Origin: Durusdinium trenchii
Lineage: Eukaryota > Sar > Dinophyceae > Suessiales > Symbiodiniaceae
Assembly (NCBI GenBank): GCA_963970005.1
Contig: CAXAMN010022895.1
Coordinates: 139,840 to 203,839, forward strand
Reading direction: 5' to 3'
Length of the DNA stretch: 64,000 nucleotides
Below, one piece after another: positions 12,292 through 21,370 of the stretch (positions within the stretch are counted from its first letter, which is position 1; each line of letters begins with the position of its first letter). The notes under the pieces are model-generated. The model did not search any database. It had not been told where the DNA came from and was given only the letters and a program-made list of their open reading frames with translations. The translations under genes and the position numbers were made by a program.

Positions 12292-12478
12292 GTTCAAAGC
12301 ACGAATGAGACTTCAAAGCTGTGGATTGCTGCGCGTGTGTAGAGGCTATCGAGCGGTTGACGGAAAGGGAACTTGAAGTNNNNNNNNNNGTTCAAAGCAC
12401 GAATGAGACTTCAAAGCTGTGGATTGCTGTGCGTGTATAGAGGTTCTCAAGCGATTGACGGAAAGGGAATTTAAAGTA
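12292..12478. repeat. 88-bp direct duplication around an assembly gap
   Basis: The sequence starting GTTCAAAGCACGAATGAG at 12,292-12,379 is repeated at 12,390-12,477 with a handful of substitutions. The ten Ns between the copies (12,380-12,389) are a scaffold gap. Confidence 0.85.
12380..12389. other. Assembly gap (10 N)
   Basis: Ten undetermined bases; the true gap length is unknown. Confidence 1.
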
Positions 12479-12680
12479 CTATATCTTGTAGCTACACTAT
12501 GGCTACCCTAAATCTCTATACCTTGCAAGGTGCCAATTACACCTTTCCATTCAGATGATGCAAATGATGCATTTTGCATTTCTTGCATCACCACCCCTCA
12601 AACATCACCTCCAACACAACCTCAAAAAATCTTCCCTCGAAGCACCCTCCTCCCCCAACATGTGCCGAATTAATATATAC

Positions 12681-12912
12681 TGTCACTTTCTTGGTAGCCG
12701 AAGCGAACGAAAGTGGAGGTTGGACACTCGAAGTTCCAAGTCGACGAAGTGCGGTGCAATGCCCTCGAAGTCACGCACCTTTTTCTGCTGCCATGGCCAA
12801 GTGATCGGCCGAGTCCCACCGCTATTGGTGGAGGGCGGTTTGGACAGAAAGGAAACACATGAAACATACCATGGTCTCAAGACATGGTGGACGATTTCCT
12901 CACGAAATCACA
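12681..12912 (-). repeat. 3' LTR of the copia element
   Basis: 232 bases, starting TGTCAC and ending ATCACA in plus-strand reading, and matching 20,608-20,838. The polyprotein stop lies only 24 bases away. I see no purine tract on the element strand next to this LTR, where the polypurine tract should be; the purine-rich run (GGTGGAAGGTGGAGAAAAA) is on the opposite strand. Confidence 0.95.
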
Positions 12913-12936
12913 CCGGTGGAAGGTGGAGAAAAATTC

Positions 12937-15900
12937 TCAATCCACAATCCATTCTTCATACGAACAGCGGCCTTCCTCCCGGATAAATTCCTGGAAGTCT
13001 TCAAACAAAGTGGTGCCGCTGACAGAATTTGTCACATGTGGAGTTTGAACTCCAGGGCAACAAAAATTGCATACGTGCCTTCTGGTGACACGTCCGGACC
13101 GAGCCACTCCACGGCATGACTCTTCGGTATGCCAGGCGGCGCCAAAAGGAGTAGCTACCACACCATGCTCCAATGGGCAATCCTCAAGGTGCCCTTGGAT
13201 TTCACGAAAGGCTCTCGTGAAAAGCGCGCAGCTGCGACGATGCCGTTCATGTAGTTCAGCTAGCTCGTCTTGGTCGGCATGGTTTTCAGCCAACACTGCA
13301 TCGTTCTCTTTGCGCAGGAAGTCATTGCGCACAGACAGCTCTGCCAGCTTTTCTTCGAGCTCGCAGACCTTCTCCACGGACTGGAGGTGGAGGTCCTGCA
13401 GCTGGTTTTTCAAGGCCAGCTCATGCCTCTCATGGCGTCCCGTAGTCACCCGGATTCGGGTGTTCACCAAGCTGCGCCAGTGTCGGCGCTCAAGGAACCT
13501 GCCAAGCTTGTAGGTGACAAGGCTCAGAATCGCTGAGAGGAGCATGAGGAGCGTGCAGAGTACAGTCAAGGGTGACCAAAAATACTCTTGCTCAACTGGA
13601 CACACGTTGTCGTCCACGGCCTGGATGAAGTAGTCATCAGCCATCACTGCTTTGATCTGAGTGTAACAGACCATTGCTGCAACCGGGAACCTCAGCGAAG
13701 AAGGAGTGCTTTTCCACGCCACTGCTTGAACCGGAATCTTCTCAAATTCCTCAGATTCCTGTTCTGCTTGTGTGATGTTGTTTGTTGTGGTTGGTTGTTG
13801 TTTGTGGATTGTGGATGTTGTTGTGGTTCTCTTCTTGCGGTGCTCTGTTGCAAACTCTTGCTTGCTCTTATCTCTCTCTTCTTTTGTCTTCTTCTTTGCA
13901 CTAACATAGCCAGGGTCCCACACCAATTTGATGCGGCCATAGCGCAAGCGGTCTGCCAACAGGGATCTCGTGCTCGTTTTGGTAAGTCCATCGGCGTACT
14001 GCCGTTCGCTGGAGACCCAGCGTAAGCTGCCACCAAGTTCAGTGACCTGCTGTTTTGCGACTCGGATCTCCAGGTATGTTCTTTTGTCAACTGAGGAGCT
14101 GGTAGAGGATGACTCTTTGTGGAATGCATCATACAGGGCTTTTGCGTCCGTGATCAACGTCGGACACAGGCTTGACTTTTCTTGCAGGCGATCACGGAGG
14201 TCGACGTTGGGATTCATGATGCACGACCAAAATCGAGCAATGTACTCACTAGCATCTGATGCTTGTCCAGCGGCTTGTGCTTCGGCACTGAGACTGCTTC
14301 TGGCAACTCGATGGAGTTTGAACGATCTCCAATCAACAACATGGTACGAGGTCTCCTCGTGGAAGACAGTGTCGGGCGTGATGAAGGCGATGTAGCCTCC
14401 CTGAGAGGAGTGATCCTCTCTCACAGCATGTGCAGCATCAAACATCACGCTGAGTCGAGCCTTGCTTAGATCTTGCCAAGACTGAATGGACTCGAAGGGT
14501 TCATAGCGAAGGGTGACGTCGCTGTTCTCCTTAGCAAAGCGTAGGAGGGAGTTCCCTTCAATGATTGCTCTCAGCTTGTTGGTCTTCTGTTGTCCACTGA
14601 TCAGGCTCGCACTGCATTGCAAGTGAGGTTGACTTTGGACAGCTGGCCATTGTAGGCTTCCCAGCAAGGCGCGCAGTTGTGATCTATCATGTTCATTCAT
14701 TTCATCTTCTGGTCCACGGCCTCGGTGTATGGTCACTGGTTTGACCTTTTGGATGAAGTTCTTTTGGGAGAGGGACCAAACAAAGTCGGAGCGATTGTGA
14801 GTCACTCCGCAGTACTCCATGGTTTCCGAGTCTTCTTGCCAGGTTCGGAAGTCAAAGATCTCCTTGAGTCGGCTTTCAGCTGTCAAGTAGGTTTGACATT
14901 GGCGATCTCCCGCACCGAACATGTCATCAACATGCAAGCAGATCATGCCGCAAGGTCGAACGGTGCCGCAAGGTTCTTCATGGTGTAGTGTGAAGAGACA
15001 AGGATCAAGTTCATGGGATCGCCAGCCTTCTTGGGTGAGTCGACGTTTAGCTTCAAGCCACCAGCGTCTGGGTGCATCCAATTGTCCATACACAGGCTTT
15101 ATCAAAGCCATGCGGCTTTCAGGTTGACATCCCAGTATGGCATTGCAGTCAGCAGGAAGACGAAGCCATAGTTTACGCTGTTGAGGCAATCCTTGCAGAA
15201 AGGCAGTTGCGACATCAGCTGACCAGCCATGCCATCGAAGCATTGCAGAAATGCTCAGAAGTAGTGACCTGGCCAATCTCGAGGCTGTAGGGCTTGCTGT
15301 GTCAAGCTGTCCTGACAAGGCATCGATGTCATTGTATCCTCTGACCACCAGTCTTGCTTTGGCTCTAGGGCTGCCGTCGGCGTTCTTTGACCACTTCAAA
15401 AGCATCCTGCTCGTCAGTGTGCGATCAGGATCGGCCTCAGAGGTTGAGGAGAACTCCCAAACACCATTCTCAAAGAAACTCTTCAGCTCCTTGCACTTTG
15501 CCTCGTAGAACAGCTGGAGCTCGGCTGCATTGAGATTCTTTTCACGAACTTCACCTTTATCTTTCTTCACCTGCCGGATGTGGTGCGTCTTGGCTGATTG
15601 GGCTGCCTTTCTCACAAAGCGCATAGATGTCGCTGATGTGGTTGTGGAGGATGATGTCATGCCCCATTCTTGTCGTTTCACGGCAGTGATTTGGAAAATA
15701 GTCTGACCAATCCATTTCTTTGGCACAGGTGAGGGGTTCTTGGAGTTCTTGACGCTTTTGAAGATGTTCTCAGTCTTGAAGTGGTTCGTCACCGAATGAG
15801 GATTGGATCCTGGCTCTCGATAGACCGTCACTTGCACATCGTCTAAGTGTTCCACGGGAACTGGTAGGTCACGACGATCTCGGATGTCGAAGAGCTTGGA

Positions 15901-18900
15901 TCTTGGATTCACATGGTGACGTATCAGGCATCCGCCCTTGATCTCCCAGAAGTCCTTCAGGGAGCTCTTCAGTTCCAGCGTCTTGGAGTCATGGTTGAAG
16001 GTCCAGCCGGAAGGAAGAGATTCTGAATCAAGGTCTTCAATTTCAAAGACTGTCTCGGCATTCTCTGGTTGAGGGGGCTTCGTGTAGGGAGTCACTGAAG
16101 CACGTGCCGTTCTCTGTGGACCAAAAGACATGGTCTCTTGTCGATCAAGACGCATGCGCTGCTGCTGAAAGGTTTCTGGGCTCTCGGGCTTTCGAAATGC
16201 AGCCTGAGTGACAGGGTCCAAGGATGGAGCAGCTTCTGAGCTAGCATGCGGTGTCGGTGGAACCGGTTCGGCTGACGGCTCTGATTCCAGATCACTGATC
16301 TCTGGTACTGCAGGTAGAGCTGGAGGTGGTGGAGCTGGAGCAACAGGTAGAGTCTGAGACTCTGATGCTGGAGGCTCTGGTTCTTCAGGTTCTGCGGAAG
16401 GTCCAGGTAGATCAGGAGCCCTTGCATGTTCCGCTGGAGTCATGTGAAGGTCTTCATCAGGGATGGACGGAGTGTAGTCCTCAGGGTCCAGCGGCAAGTC
16501 ATCCAGTCGACGTCTTTTGGAGTCAGGCTCATCGAGATCTTCTTCTTCTTCATGTTCATCCACGTCCAGGAGATTCTGTCGGTTGATTTTGTCCAAATCG
16601 ATGAAGCGGGTGATTCCACGAGACTTCAAGGACTGCAGGGTACGGTTGGCATCTTCAAGGTTCTCAACTGCCGTGTTCTCGAGATGGTTGAACTCCGGCC
16701 TCACATGATGAGGTGCTGCACGGAGAAGTTGAGTTTTGTGGGCCAACCAATAGACATATGGCATGCCGTCTTTCTCCTCGACACAGACTACTTTTGCAGG
16801 ACCACGCCACCTGATCTTGCACAGGTCATTTTGTTGAGCATCTCTCCAGTAATGACAAAGTTGTCCAGGTAGAAGGCGTTGGTTTGTACCTGCATATCTT
16901 CTCAGCAGTGCACGCCTCAAGCGACGATCGGTGTCCGCCTGGATGATGGCGGTCTTTGCCATGTTGCGTCGATGTAGGTGTTCTTCAAAGTCGTCGGAGG
17001 TCTTCAGTGCACAGTCGGCTGAGGAGAGCAGACCAGGTTGTGCAGGCTGGTATCCAAGCACCCACTGAGTTGGAGAGTAGCCGGACACGGTAGGCTGAGC
17101 ATTGAGCTGAGGCAAGACATAGGCGAGTGCTTGCTTGACACCATCACGATCATCGAGACTCAAATCATGCATGTAGACCTCGAGAGCTTTTCTCAAAACG
17201 GAGTGGCGTCTCTCAACATGTCCGAGGCGCTCATGCGCTTCACCAGGTGCCACGTTGTGGAGAATGCTGTGCTCATCAATCCATTGACCAAAATCATCAC
17301 TGAGCCAGCCACGACCCTCATCGGTGATGAGTTGCTGAGGCACGCCAAAGTGAGCTACCCAATGTCGTTCAAGAGCCTTGATGTAGTCCTGAGTGCGTTC
17401 GCTGTCCAACAAGGCTGCTGCTTGAAAACGAGTGGCAACATCAAGGATGGCCAGGATTGGCATCTTCTTCTTGCCCAACTTAATCCAGAAAACATCACTC
17501 TGTACGACCTGGTTGAAGTGCTGGGCTTCCTTGATCGACGAAGGCGCTGCCTGATTGGGTTTCTTATAGCGTAAGCACGAGGAGCACAGGTAGTTCTCAG
17601 CCACGGAGAGGACTGTAGGGCTAGCTCCACGGGCTGTGAGAAGATCAACCAAGGACTGAGCTGATGGATGTCCGAGGTTTCGGTGAAGCTTTTGAACTAC
17701 CCTCAAGGCTTCTTGTTTTCCTTCGGCATGAAAATCAACCAGTTTGCCCAGATAGGACTGCATCTCTTGGACTGCATAGGCCCCGTCCCAAGCTTGTGGT
17801 CGTTCACAGGCACTGATTGCGGTGCTCAGGACTGCTGCAAAGGCAGGTTGGTAGTCTTCCATGTATGAAGTTCTCTTGCCAATGCCAGGGATGTGTCCTT
17901 CAAGGCGACAGTGTTCATGACTATGATCACAAAGAAGGTTCATGCTTTCGGCCACTGCTCTCTTGGTGGTGCGGATGGTTGTGTCTTTCTTGGCGGATCG
18001 CCAAACTCCGTCAGCATCACAGCAAACACAACCATAACGACATTGGTGGAAGCGAGCATTGTGACCAGGAAGGTGCTTTAGGGCGCTCGTACTCCAGGAG
18101 AGTGCCTGGGTTGGTTGTTCAAGGTGTGCATGACGTCCACTCCTCACCTGCTGCAAGTATGCATGTCTGCAGAAACCAAGGTGCACTCGATGGTGCCATT
18201 CACGAAGGGTATGAAGTGCTTCTTTTCTCTGCTCAGTTATGGCCGAGATGTTCTGCATCTTGCTCCATGGACCACAGGAAGGCGACAGGAAGAGCTCATC
18301 GGGTTCTTCTTCTTGGAGGCGCTGCATGAACGAGGCACGGTGACTAGCCAAGCTGAAATTCCAACCAGTGGCGAAGGAGAAGACTTCAACCTTCATGCCC
18401 AATGCTTCGGCCAACTGCGAGAGTCTGCTTTTGCCAGCATAGACTTCCCAAAGAACTCGAGGTGGAGGGTGTCCTTCTTCACGCAACACGTTGTCCACAT
18501 AGGCATGAAGTCTATTCAGCTGGGTCTGAGAGTTGGAGATCAGCGTCTTCCAGCGTTTCACTGGCATTAGAGATCCTTGGTCCTCACTGACTTCTTCCAC
18601 ATGATAGATGTGCTCTTCAGTGAGGAAGTCCTCGAAGGTGCCTGAGTCACCAAGGGTTTCTTCAAGCTGGAGGTCAAAGCTAGGCTCCATGGATAGTTGG
18701 TCAGTGTCGAAGGTGTCCGTGAGAGCTAGGAGGTATTCCTCATGCTTGCCGAGAACAGCTTGTTGCCAAGGACGGTCACCAAACTTCAGACGCTGCTGAG
18801 AGAAGTCGATCGTCATCTCCAAGGCCTGGATGACAGGTCGTCCGATCAACATGGGCGTTTCACCTTTCAGAACAAATCCTTGCACCACTCCATAGGTGTT

Positions 18901-20397
18901 GTTGATGTAGAACGGAAGCTTGCAGGTCCACGTGCTGACCTTTTGGTGGTCTCCTCCAAAGTGAAATGTTCGTTCACAGCGGTTCAACTGGAGGTCATTG
19001 GTGTCAAAGCCAAGCTGCTTCAGGTGGTGCACATACCTGACAAGAGGTCCACTGCCCATGAGAAAGCTCGATGCTCCAGGGTCAAGCATTGCGCAATCGG
19101 GTCGCTCTCGTCCGTAGGAGTCCTCGAAGATGACCAAGGACTGCTCATCTGCAAGTGATGCGACACTCTCAACTGCTTGGCGTTTGCCTGAAGATGTCGT
19201 CGAAGGTTTTGGAGTGCCGGACTGAGCGGTGCACTGCGCAGTTCGATGTGCGGTTGAACCACATCGCATGCACGCAGGAGCTAAGGCGCTTCGAGCACGA
19301 CCTTTGGGATCAGCTTGTTTGTCTGGAGGCTTGTTGTAGCGATAGGTGCTGCCCTTGCCCTTTCCTTTGGATTTGCCCTTTTTGCCCTTTCCATAGCCAG
19401 AACCATAGCCCTTGCTGAAAGGAGGTCGAGTGGCTTGTGTGGATGAAGTCGCTGTAGACGACTGATCCTGTAGGGCCACGATTGGCAGGAAACCCCTGCT
19501 CATCTTGAGGTCATTGAACCTCTTGCGGGCATCCGTGTAGGTGGCATAGGCCTCATCGTATTCGGTGACATCAAATTCACCATCATGCTCTTGGGAGTCG
19601 CACTCTTCTTGGAAGTAGGCGGCATCATCATCAAACTCATCATACCATTCATCACCCTGCTCATCGTCAAGGTAGTAGGTGCCCTCATCCTCGGGTTCCC
19701 AGTCAACAGACGGAGAATCCCAGGTGGGGTCAGCTGCATCATCACCAGCAAAGTAGCCTCGACCCTTACCGGTCGAGTTGAAGGGGCGCTGCCAACGGCT
19801 GTTGACAGACTGTCCGCCACCCTTGTAGTCTTGGCCCAGGATTGCATACATGGCTTGTTGGACTTTTGCACGTTCAAGAGACGCAGACTGCGTCATGATC
19901 ATCTGCTTCTGCTCCCGGGTCAATCCGGACTTGGCCAAAAGGTGCCAGCCCTGCACGGTGTCGGGAAGTTTCACTCCGTGCTTCTCAACTTGTTTCAGCT
20001 TGTCGTCATGGTCCGTCACGAACTGGAGGAGAGTCTGACCTTGCCGTCGTTGAAGGTGCTCAAAGTAGGCGGAGAAGTCCGCAGGAAGCTCAACCTTGCT
20101 GTCGTAGCGAAAGGCAGAGTCAAGGCGAGTCAGGATGTGATCCAATGCTTTGTCGTTCTCTGCTTGCTCGATGTCAAAGTCCTCGCATAGTTTCCAAGCG
20201 GTGCCGCTAAAAGAACCAAGCAAGTTCAAAATGGCCTCGCCCTGGCGCTTGCTCAAATACATCTTCTTATAGTAAATGAGAATCCTCTTGCGCCATTCAC
20301 GGTAGCCACTCAAGGTACCATCAAACAGGGGAATGTAGGAATCCCGAGCTGACACGAAGTCGAGGTCAGCTTTCTTTTCCTTTTCAGCTGAAGCCAT
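12937..20397 (-). CDS. Copia polyprotein: Gag, protease, methyltransferase-like, integrase, RT, RNase H, membrane tail
   Basis: 2,486 residues in one uninterrupted frame. Gag is about 1-390 and ends in a Gly/Lys-rich stretch and a CCHC knuckle (CMRCGSTAHRTAQC, 376-389). The aspartic protease motif is LDPGAS at 438-443. Residues about 648-830 form an extra methyltransferase-like domain (LWEVYAGKSRLS, SPSCGPWS, HAHLEQP). Integrase follows with its HHCC region (905-943), then catalytic residues in SDVFW (Asp968), ITDEG (Asp1026) and HVERRH (Glu1062). A Pro/acidic linker spans about 1280-1450. Reverse transcriptase is about 1620-1880, with the YVDD-type box LHVDDM at 1821-1826. RNase H is about 1980-2160 (FDAAH, SLSAEAQA, ITDAKALYDA, YADGLTK). 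The tail (2170-2486) has a membrane segment at about 2275-2298, a coiled coil at about 2320-2400 and a Cys/His cluster at 2407-2447. Start at the first ATG after the leader. Function is self-copying through an RNA intermediate. No frameshift or stop is seen, so it is potentially active. Confidence 0.95.
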   Translation of the reverse strand: MASAEKEKKADLDFVSARDSYIPLFDGTLSGYREWRKRILIYYKKMYLSKRQGEAILNLLGSFSGTAWKLCEDFDIEQAENDKALDHILTRLDSAFRYDSKVELPADFSAYFEHLQRRQGQTLLQFVTDHDDKLKQVEKHGVKLPDTVQGWHLLAKSGLTREQKQMIMTQSASLERAKVQQAMYAILGQDYKGGGQSVNSRWQRPFNSTGKGRGYFAGDDAADPTWDSPSVDWEPEDEGTYYLDDEQGDEWYDEFDDDAAYFQEECDSQEHDGEFDVTEYDEAYATYTDARKRFNDLKMSRGFLPIVALQDQSSTATSSTQATRPPFSKGYGSGYGKGKKGKSKGKGKGSTYRYNKPPDKQADPKGRARSALAPACMRCGSTAHRTAQCTAQSGTPKPSTTSSGKRQAVESVASLADEQSLVIFEDSYGRERPDCAMLDPGASSFLMGSGPLVRYVHHLKQLGFDTNDLQLNRCERTFHFGGDHQKVSTWTCKLPFYINNTYGVVQGFVLKGETPMLIGRPVIQALEMTIDFSQQRLKFGDRPWQQAVLGKHEEYLLALTDTFDTDQLSMEPSFDLQLEETLGDSGTFEDFLTEEHIYHVEEVSEDQGSLMPVKRWKTLISNSQTQLNRLHAYVDNVLREEGHPPPRVLWEVYAGKSRLSQLAEALGMKVEVFSFATGWNFSLASHRASFMQRLQEEEPDELFLSPSCGPWSKMQNISAITEQRKEALHTLREWHHRVHLGFCRHAYLQQVRSGRHAHLEQPTQALSWSTSALKHLPGHNARFHQCRYGCVCCDADGVWRSAKKDTTIRTTKRAVAESMNLLCDHSHEHCRLEGHIPGIGKRTSYMEDYQPAFAAVLSTAISACERPQAWDGAYAVQEMQSYLGKLVDFHAEGKQEALRVVQKLHRNLGHPSAQSLVDLLTARGASPTVLSVAENYLCSSCLRYKKPNQAAPSSIKEAQHFNQVVQSDVFWIKLGKKKMPILAILDVATRFQAAALLDSERTQDYIKALERHWVAHFGVPQQLITDEGRGWLSDDFGQWIDEHSILHNVAPGEAHERLGHVERRHSVLRKALEVYMHDLSLDDRDGVKQALAYVLPQLNAQPTVSGYSPTQWVLGYQPAQPGLLSSADCALKTSDDFEEHLHRRNMAKTAIIQADTDRRLRRALLRRYAGTNQRLLPGQLCHYWRDAQQNDLCKIRWRGPAKVVCVEEKDGMPYVYWLAHKTQLLRAAPHHVRPEFNHLENTAVENLEDANRTLQSLKSRGITRFIDLDKINRQNLLDVDEHEEEEDLDEPDSKRRRLDDLPLDPEDYTPSIPDEDLHMTPAEHARAPDLPGPSAEPEEPEPPASESQTLPVAPAPPPPALPAVPEISDLESEPSAEPVPPTPHASSEAAPSLDPVTQAAFRKPESPETFQQQRMRLDRQETMSFGPQRTARASVTPYTKPPQPENAETVFEIEDLDSESLPSGWTFNHDSKTLELKSSLKDFWEIKGGCLIRHHVNPRSKLFDIRDRRDLPVPVEHLDDVQVTVYREPGSNPHSVTNHFKTENIFKSVKNSKNPSPVPKKWIGQTIFQITAVKRQEWGMTSSSTTTSATSMRFVRKAAQSAKTHHIRQVKKDKGEVREKNLNAAELQLFYEAKCKELKSFFENGVWEFSSTSEADPDRTLTSRMLLKWSKNADGSPRAKARLVVRGYNDIDALSGQLDTASPTASRLARSLLLSISAMLRWHGWSADVATAFLQGLPQQRKLWLRLPADCNAILGCQPESRMALIKPVYGQLDAPRRWWLEAKRRLTQEGWRSHELDPCLFTLHHEEPCGTVRPCGMICLHVDDMFGAGDRQCQTYLTAESRLKEIFDFRTWQEDSETMEYCGVTHNRSDFVWSLSQKNFIQKVKPVTIHRGRGPEDEMNEHDRSQLRALLGSLQWPAVQSQPHLQCSASLISGQQKTNKLRAIIEGNSLLRFAKENSDVTLRYEPFESIQSWQDLSKARLSVMFDAAHAVREDHSSQGGYIAFITPDTVFHEETSYHVVDWRSFKLHRVARSSLSAEAQAAGQASDASEYIARFWSCIMNPNVDLRDRLQEKSSLCPTLITDAKALYDAFHKESSSTSSSVDKRTYLEIRVAKQQVTELGGSLRWVSSERQYADGLTKTSTRSLLADRLRYGRIKLVWDPGYVSAKKKTKEERDKSKQEFATEHRKKRTTTTSTIHKQQPTTTNNITQAEQESEEFEKIPVQAVAWKSTPSSLRFPVAAMVCYTQIKAVMADDYFIQAVDDNVCPVEQEYFWSPLTVLCTLLMLLSAILSLVTYKLGRFLERRHWRSLVNTRIRVTTGRHERHELALKNQLQDLHLQSVEKVCELEEKLAELSVRNDFLRKENDAVLAENHADQDELAELHERHRRSCALFTRAFREIQGHLEDCPLEHGVVATPFGAAWHTEESCRGVARSGRVTRRHVCNFCCPGVQTPHVTNSVSGTTLFEDFQEFIREEGRCSYEEWIVD

Positions 20398-20594
20398 CGC
20401 CGTCCACGGCGAGGAAGAAGCTCAACAGGTGTGGAGCAACAGCTGCACTGCGTGAACTCACCTGCCAAGGGGACAAGGACAAAGGTCTCGTCCAGCAAGA
20501 AGAATCGGGTGTAGTTGTAGTGAGGTGGTAGTTGTATATGTTGGTGGTAGTGGTTGTCGTAGCGAAGTGGCGCGGGAGCTCCCTCGACCAGGGA

Positions 20595-20606
20595 GCTCCG
20601 CTACCA
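20595..20606 (-). promoter_or_regulatory. Primer-binding site, initiator tRNA-Met-like
   Basis: On the element strand TGGTAGCGGAGC begins one base after the 5' LTR. Eukaryotic initiator methionine tRNAs end in a sequence of the form GC..(C/T)GCTACCA, so this is a plausible minus-strand priming site of the kind used by many copia elements. The exact host tRNA was not available for comparison. Confidence 0.7.
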
Positions 20607-20607
20607 A

Positions 20608-20838
20608 TGTCACTTTCTTAGTAGCCGAAGCGAATGAAAGTGGAGGTTGGACACTCGAAGTTCCAAGTCGACGAAGTACGATGCAATGCCCTCGAAGTCA
20701 CGCACCTTTTTCTGCTGCCATGGCCAAGTGATCGGCCGAATCCCACCGCTATTATGGAGGGCGGTTTGGACAGAAAGGAAACACATAAAACATACCATGG
20801 TCTCAAGACATGGTGGACGATTTCCTCACGAAATCACA
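20608..20838 (-). repeat. 5' LTR of the copia element
   Basis: 231 bases, about 97% identical to the 3' LTR. At all seven substituted sites this copy has A or T where the other has G or C. It should contain the element's promoter, but I cannot point to a specific motif. Confidence 0.95.
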
Positions 20839-20990
20839 TATACCATTCTCGGGCCATCCCCCCAGACCCCCTAACTACTCACTTCGTTCGCCAAACACAA
20901 CTCCGCTACCGCCTTCTACGAAGGCTGCCTTTCGTAATAATTAAAACCCCCATTATACAAAATACAAAACATTTTGCACCAAATATCAAT
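20839..20990. repeat. Right half of the repeat interrupted by copia
   Basis: After the target duplication the sequence CACTTCGTTCGCCAAACACAACTCCG... parallels positions 109-190, CACTTCGTTCGCCCAACCCAAC... The left half is at about 12,560-12,675. The copia element therefore inserted into a pre-existing dispersed repeat. Confidence 0.45.
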
Positions 20991-21370
20991 GTCGCATAAA
21001 AATCCACGAAAATAATCCAAAGGTCACGAATCGATTTAAGCAATGCTTTCAATTCAAAAGAAGAGGATCAAAAAACCTTCGTTCCTTTTTCGCATAATAT
21101 ATCTTAATTCAATAGAAAAAACATATAAAAATATAATACGATTAACTTATATTTATTCTATTCTATCATATATTTTCGTACATATTACTATATATTATAT
21201 AGATAATATATTTATTTTTAATTATATATATATATATATTTAAGACATCAAATTGTAAATTTTTGGAATATTCTATTTGAACATAAAATTTGAATTTGTA
21301 TGATATATGTATTATTTTATATTATTTCCTCTCCCTAATTCTTCCTATATATATCAATCTATATATTAAT
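20991..21370. repeat. AT-rich block
   Basis: About 380 bases of TATA/ATTT-rich sequence with no gene. Confidence 0.75.

Larger units (their letters stand above)
12676..20843 (-). mobile_element. Complete Ty1/copia LTR retrotransposon
   Basis: The element runs 12,681-20,838 on the minus strand and is flanked on both sides by the 5-base target duplication TATAC (12,676-12,680 and 20,839-20,843). Its parts are a 5' LTR at 20,608-20,838, a primer-binding site just inside it, a leader of about 200 bases, one polyprotein frame of 2,486 codons, and a 3' LTR at 12,681-12,912. The protein order (Gag, protease, integrase, reverse transcriptase, RNase H) defines the copia superfamily. LTRs differ at about seven substitutions and one indel in 232 bases, about 3%. 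With the intact frame, this indicates a fairly recent insertion. It landed in a dispersed repeat related to positions 1-190. Confidence 0.95.

Noticed and set aside
13067..20190. Many plus-strand open frames of 60-200 codons (for example 19,585-20,190)
   Set aside because: All lie antisense to the copia polyprotein and have no family resemblance.
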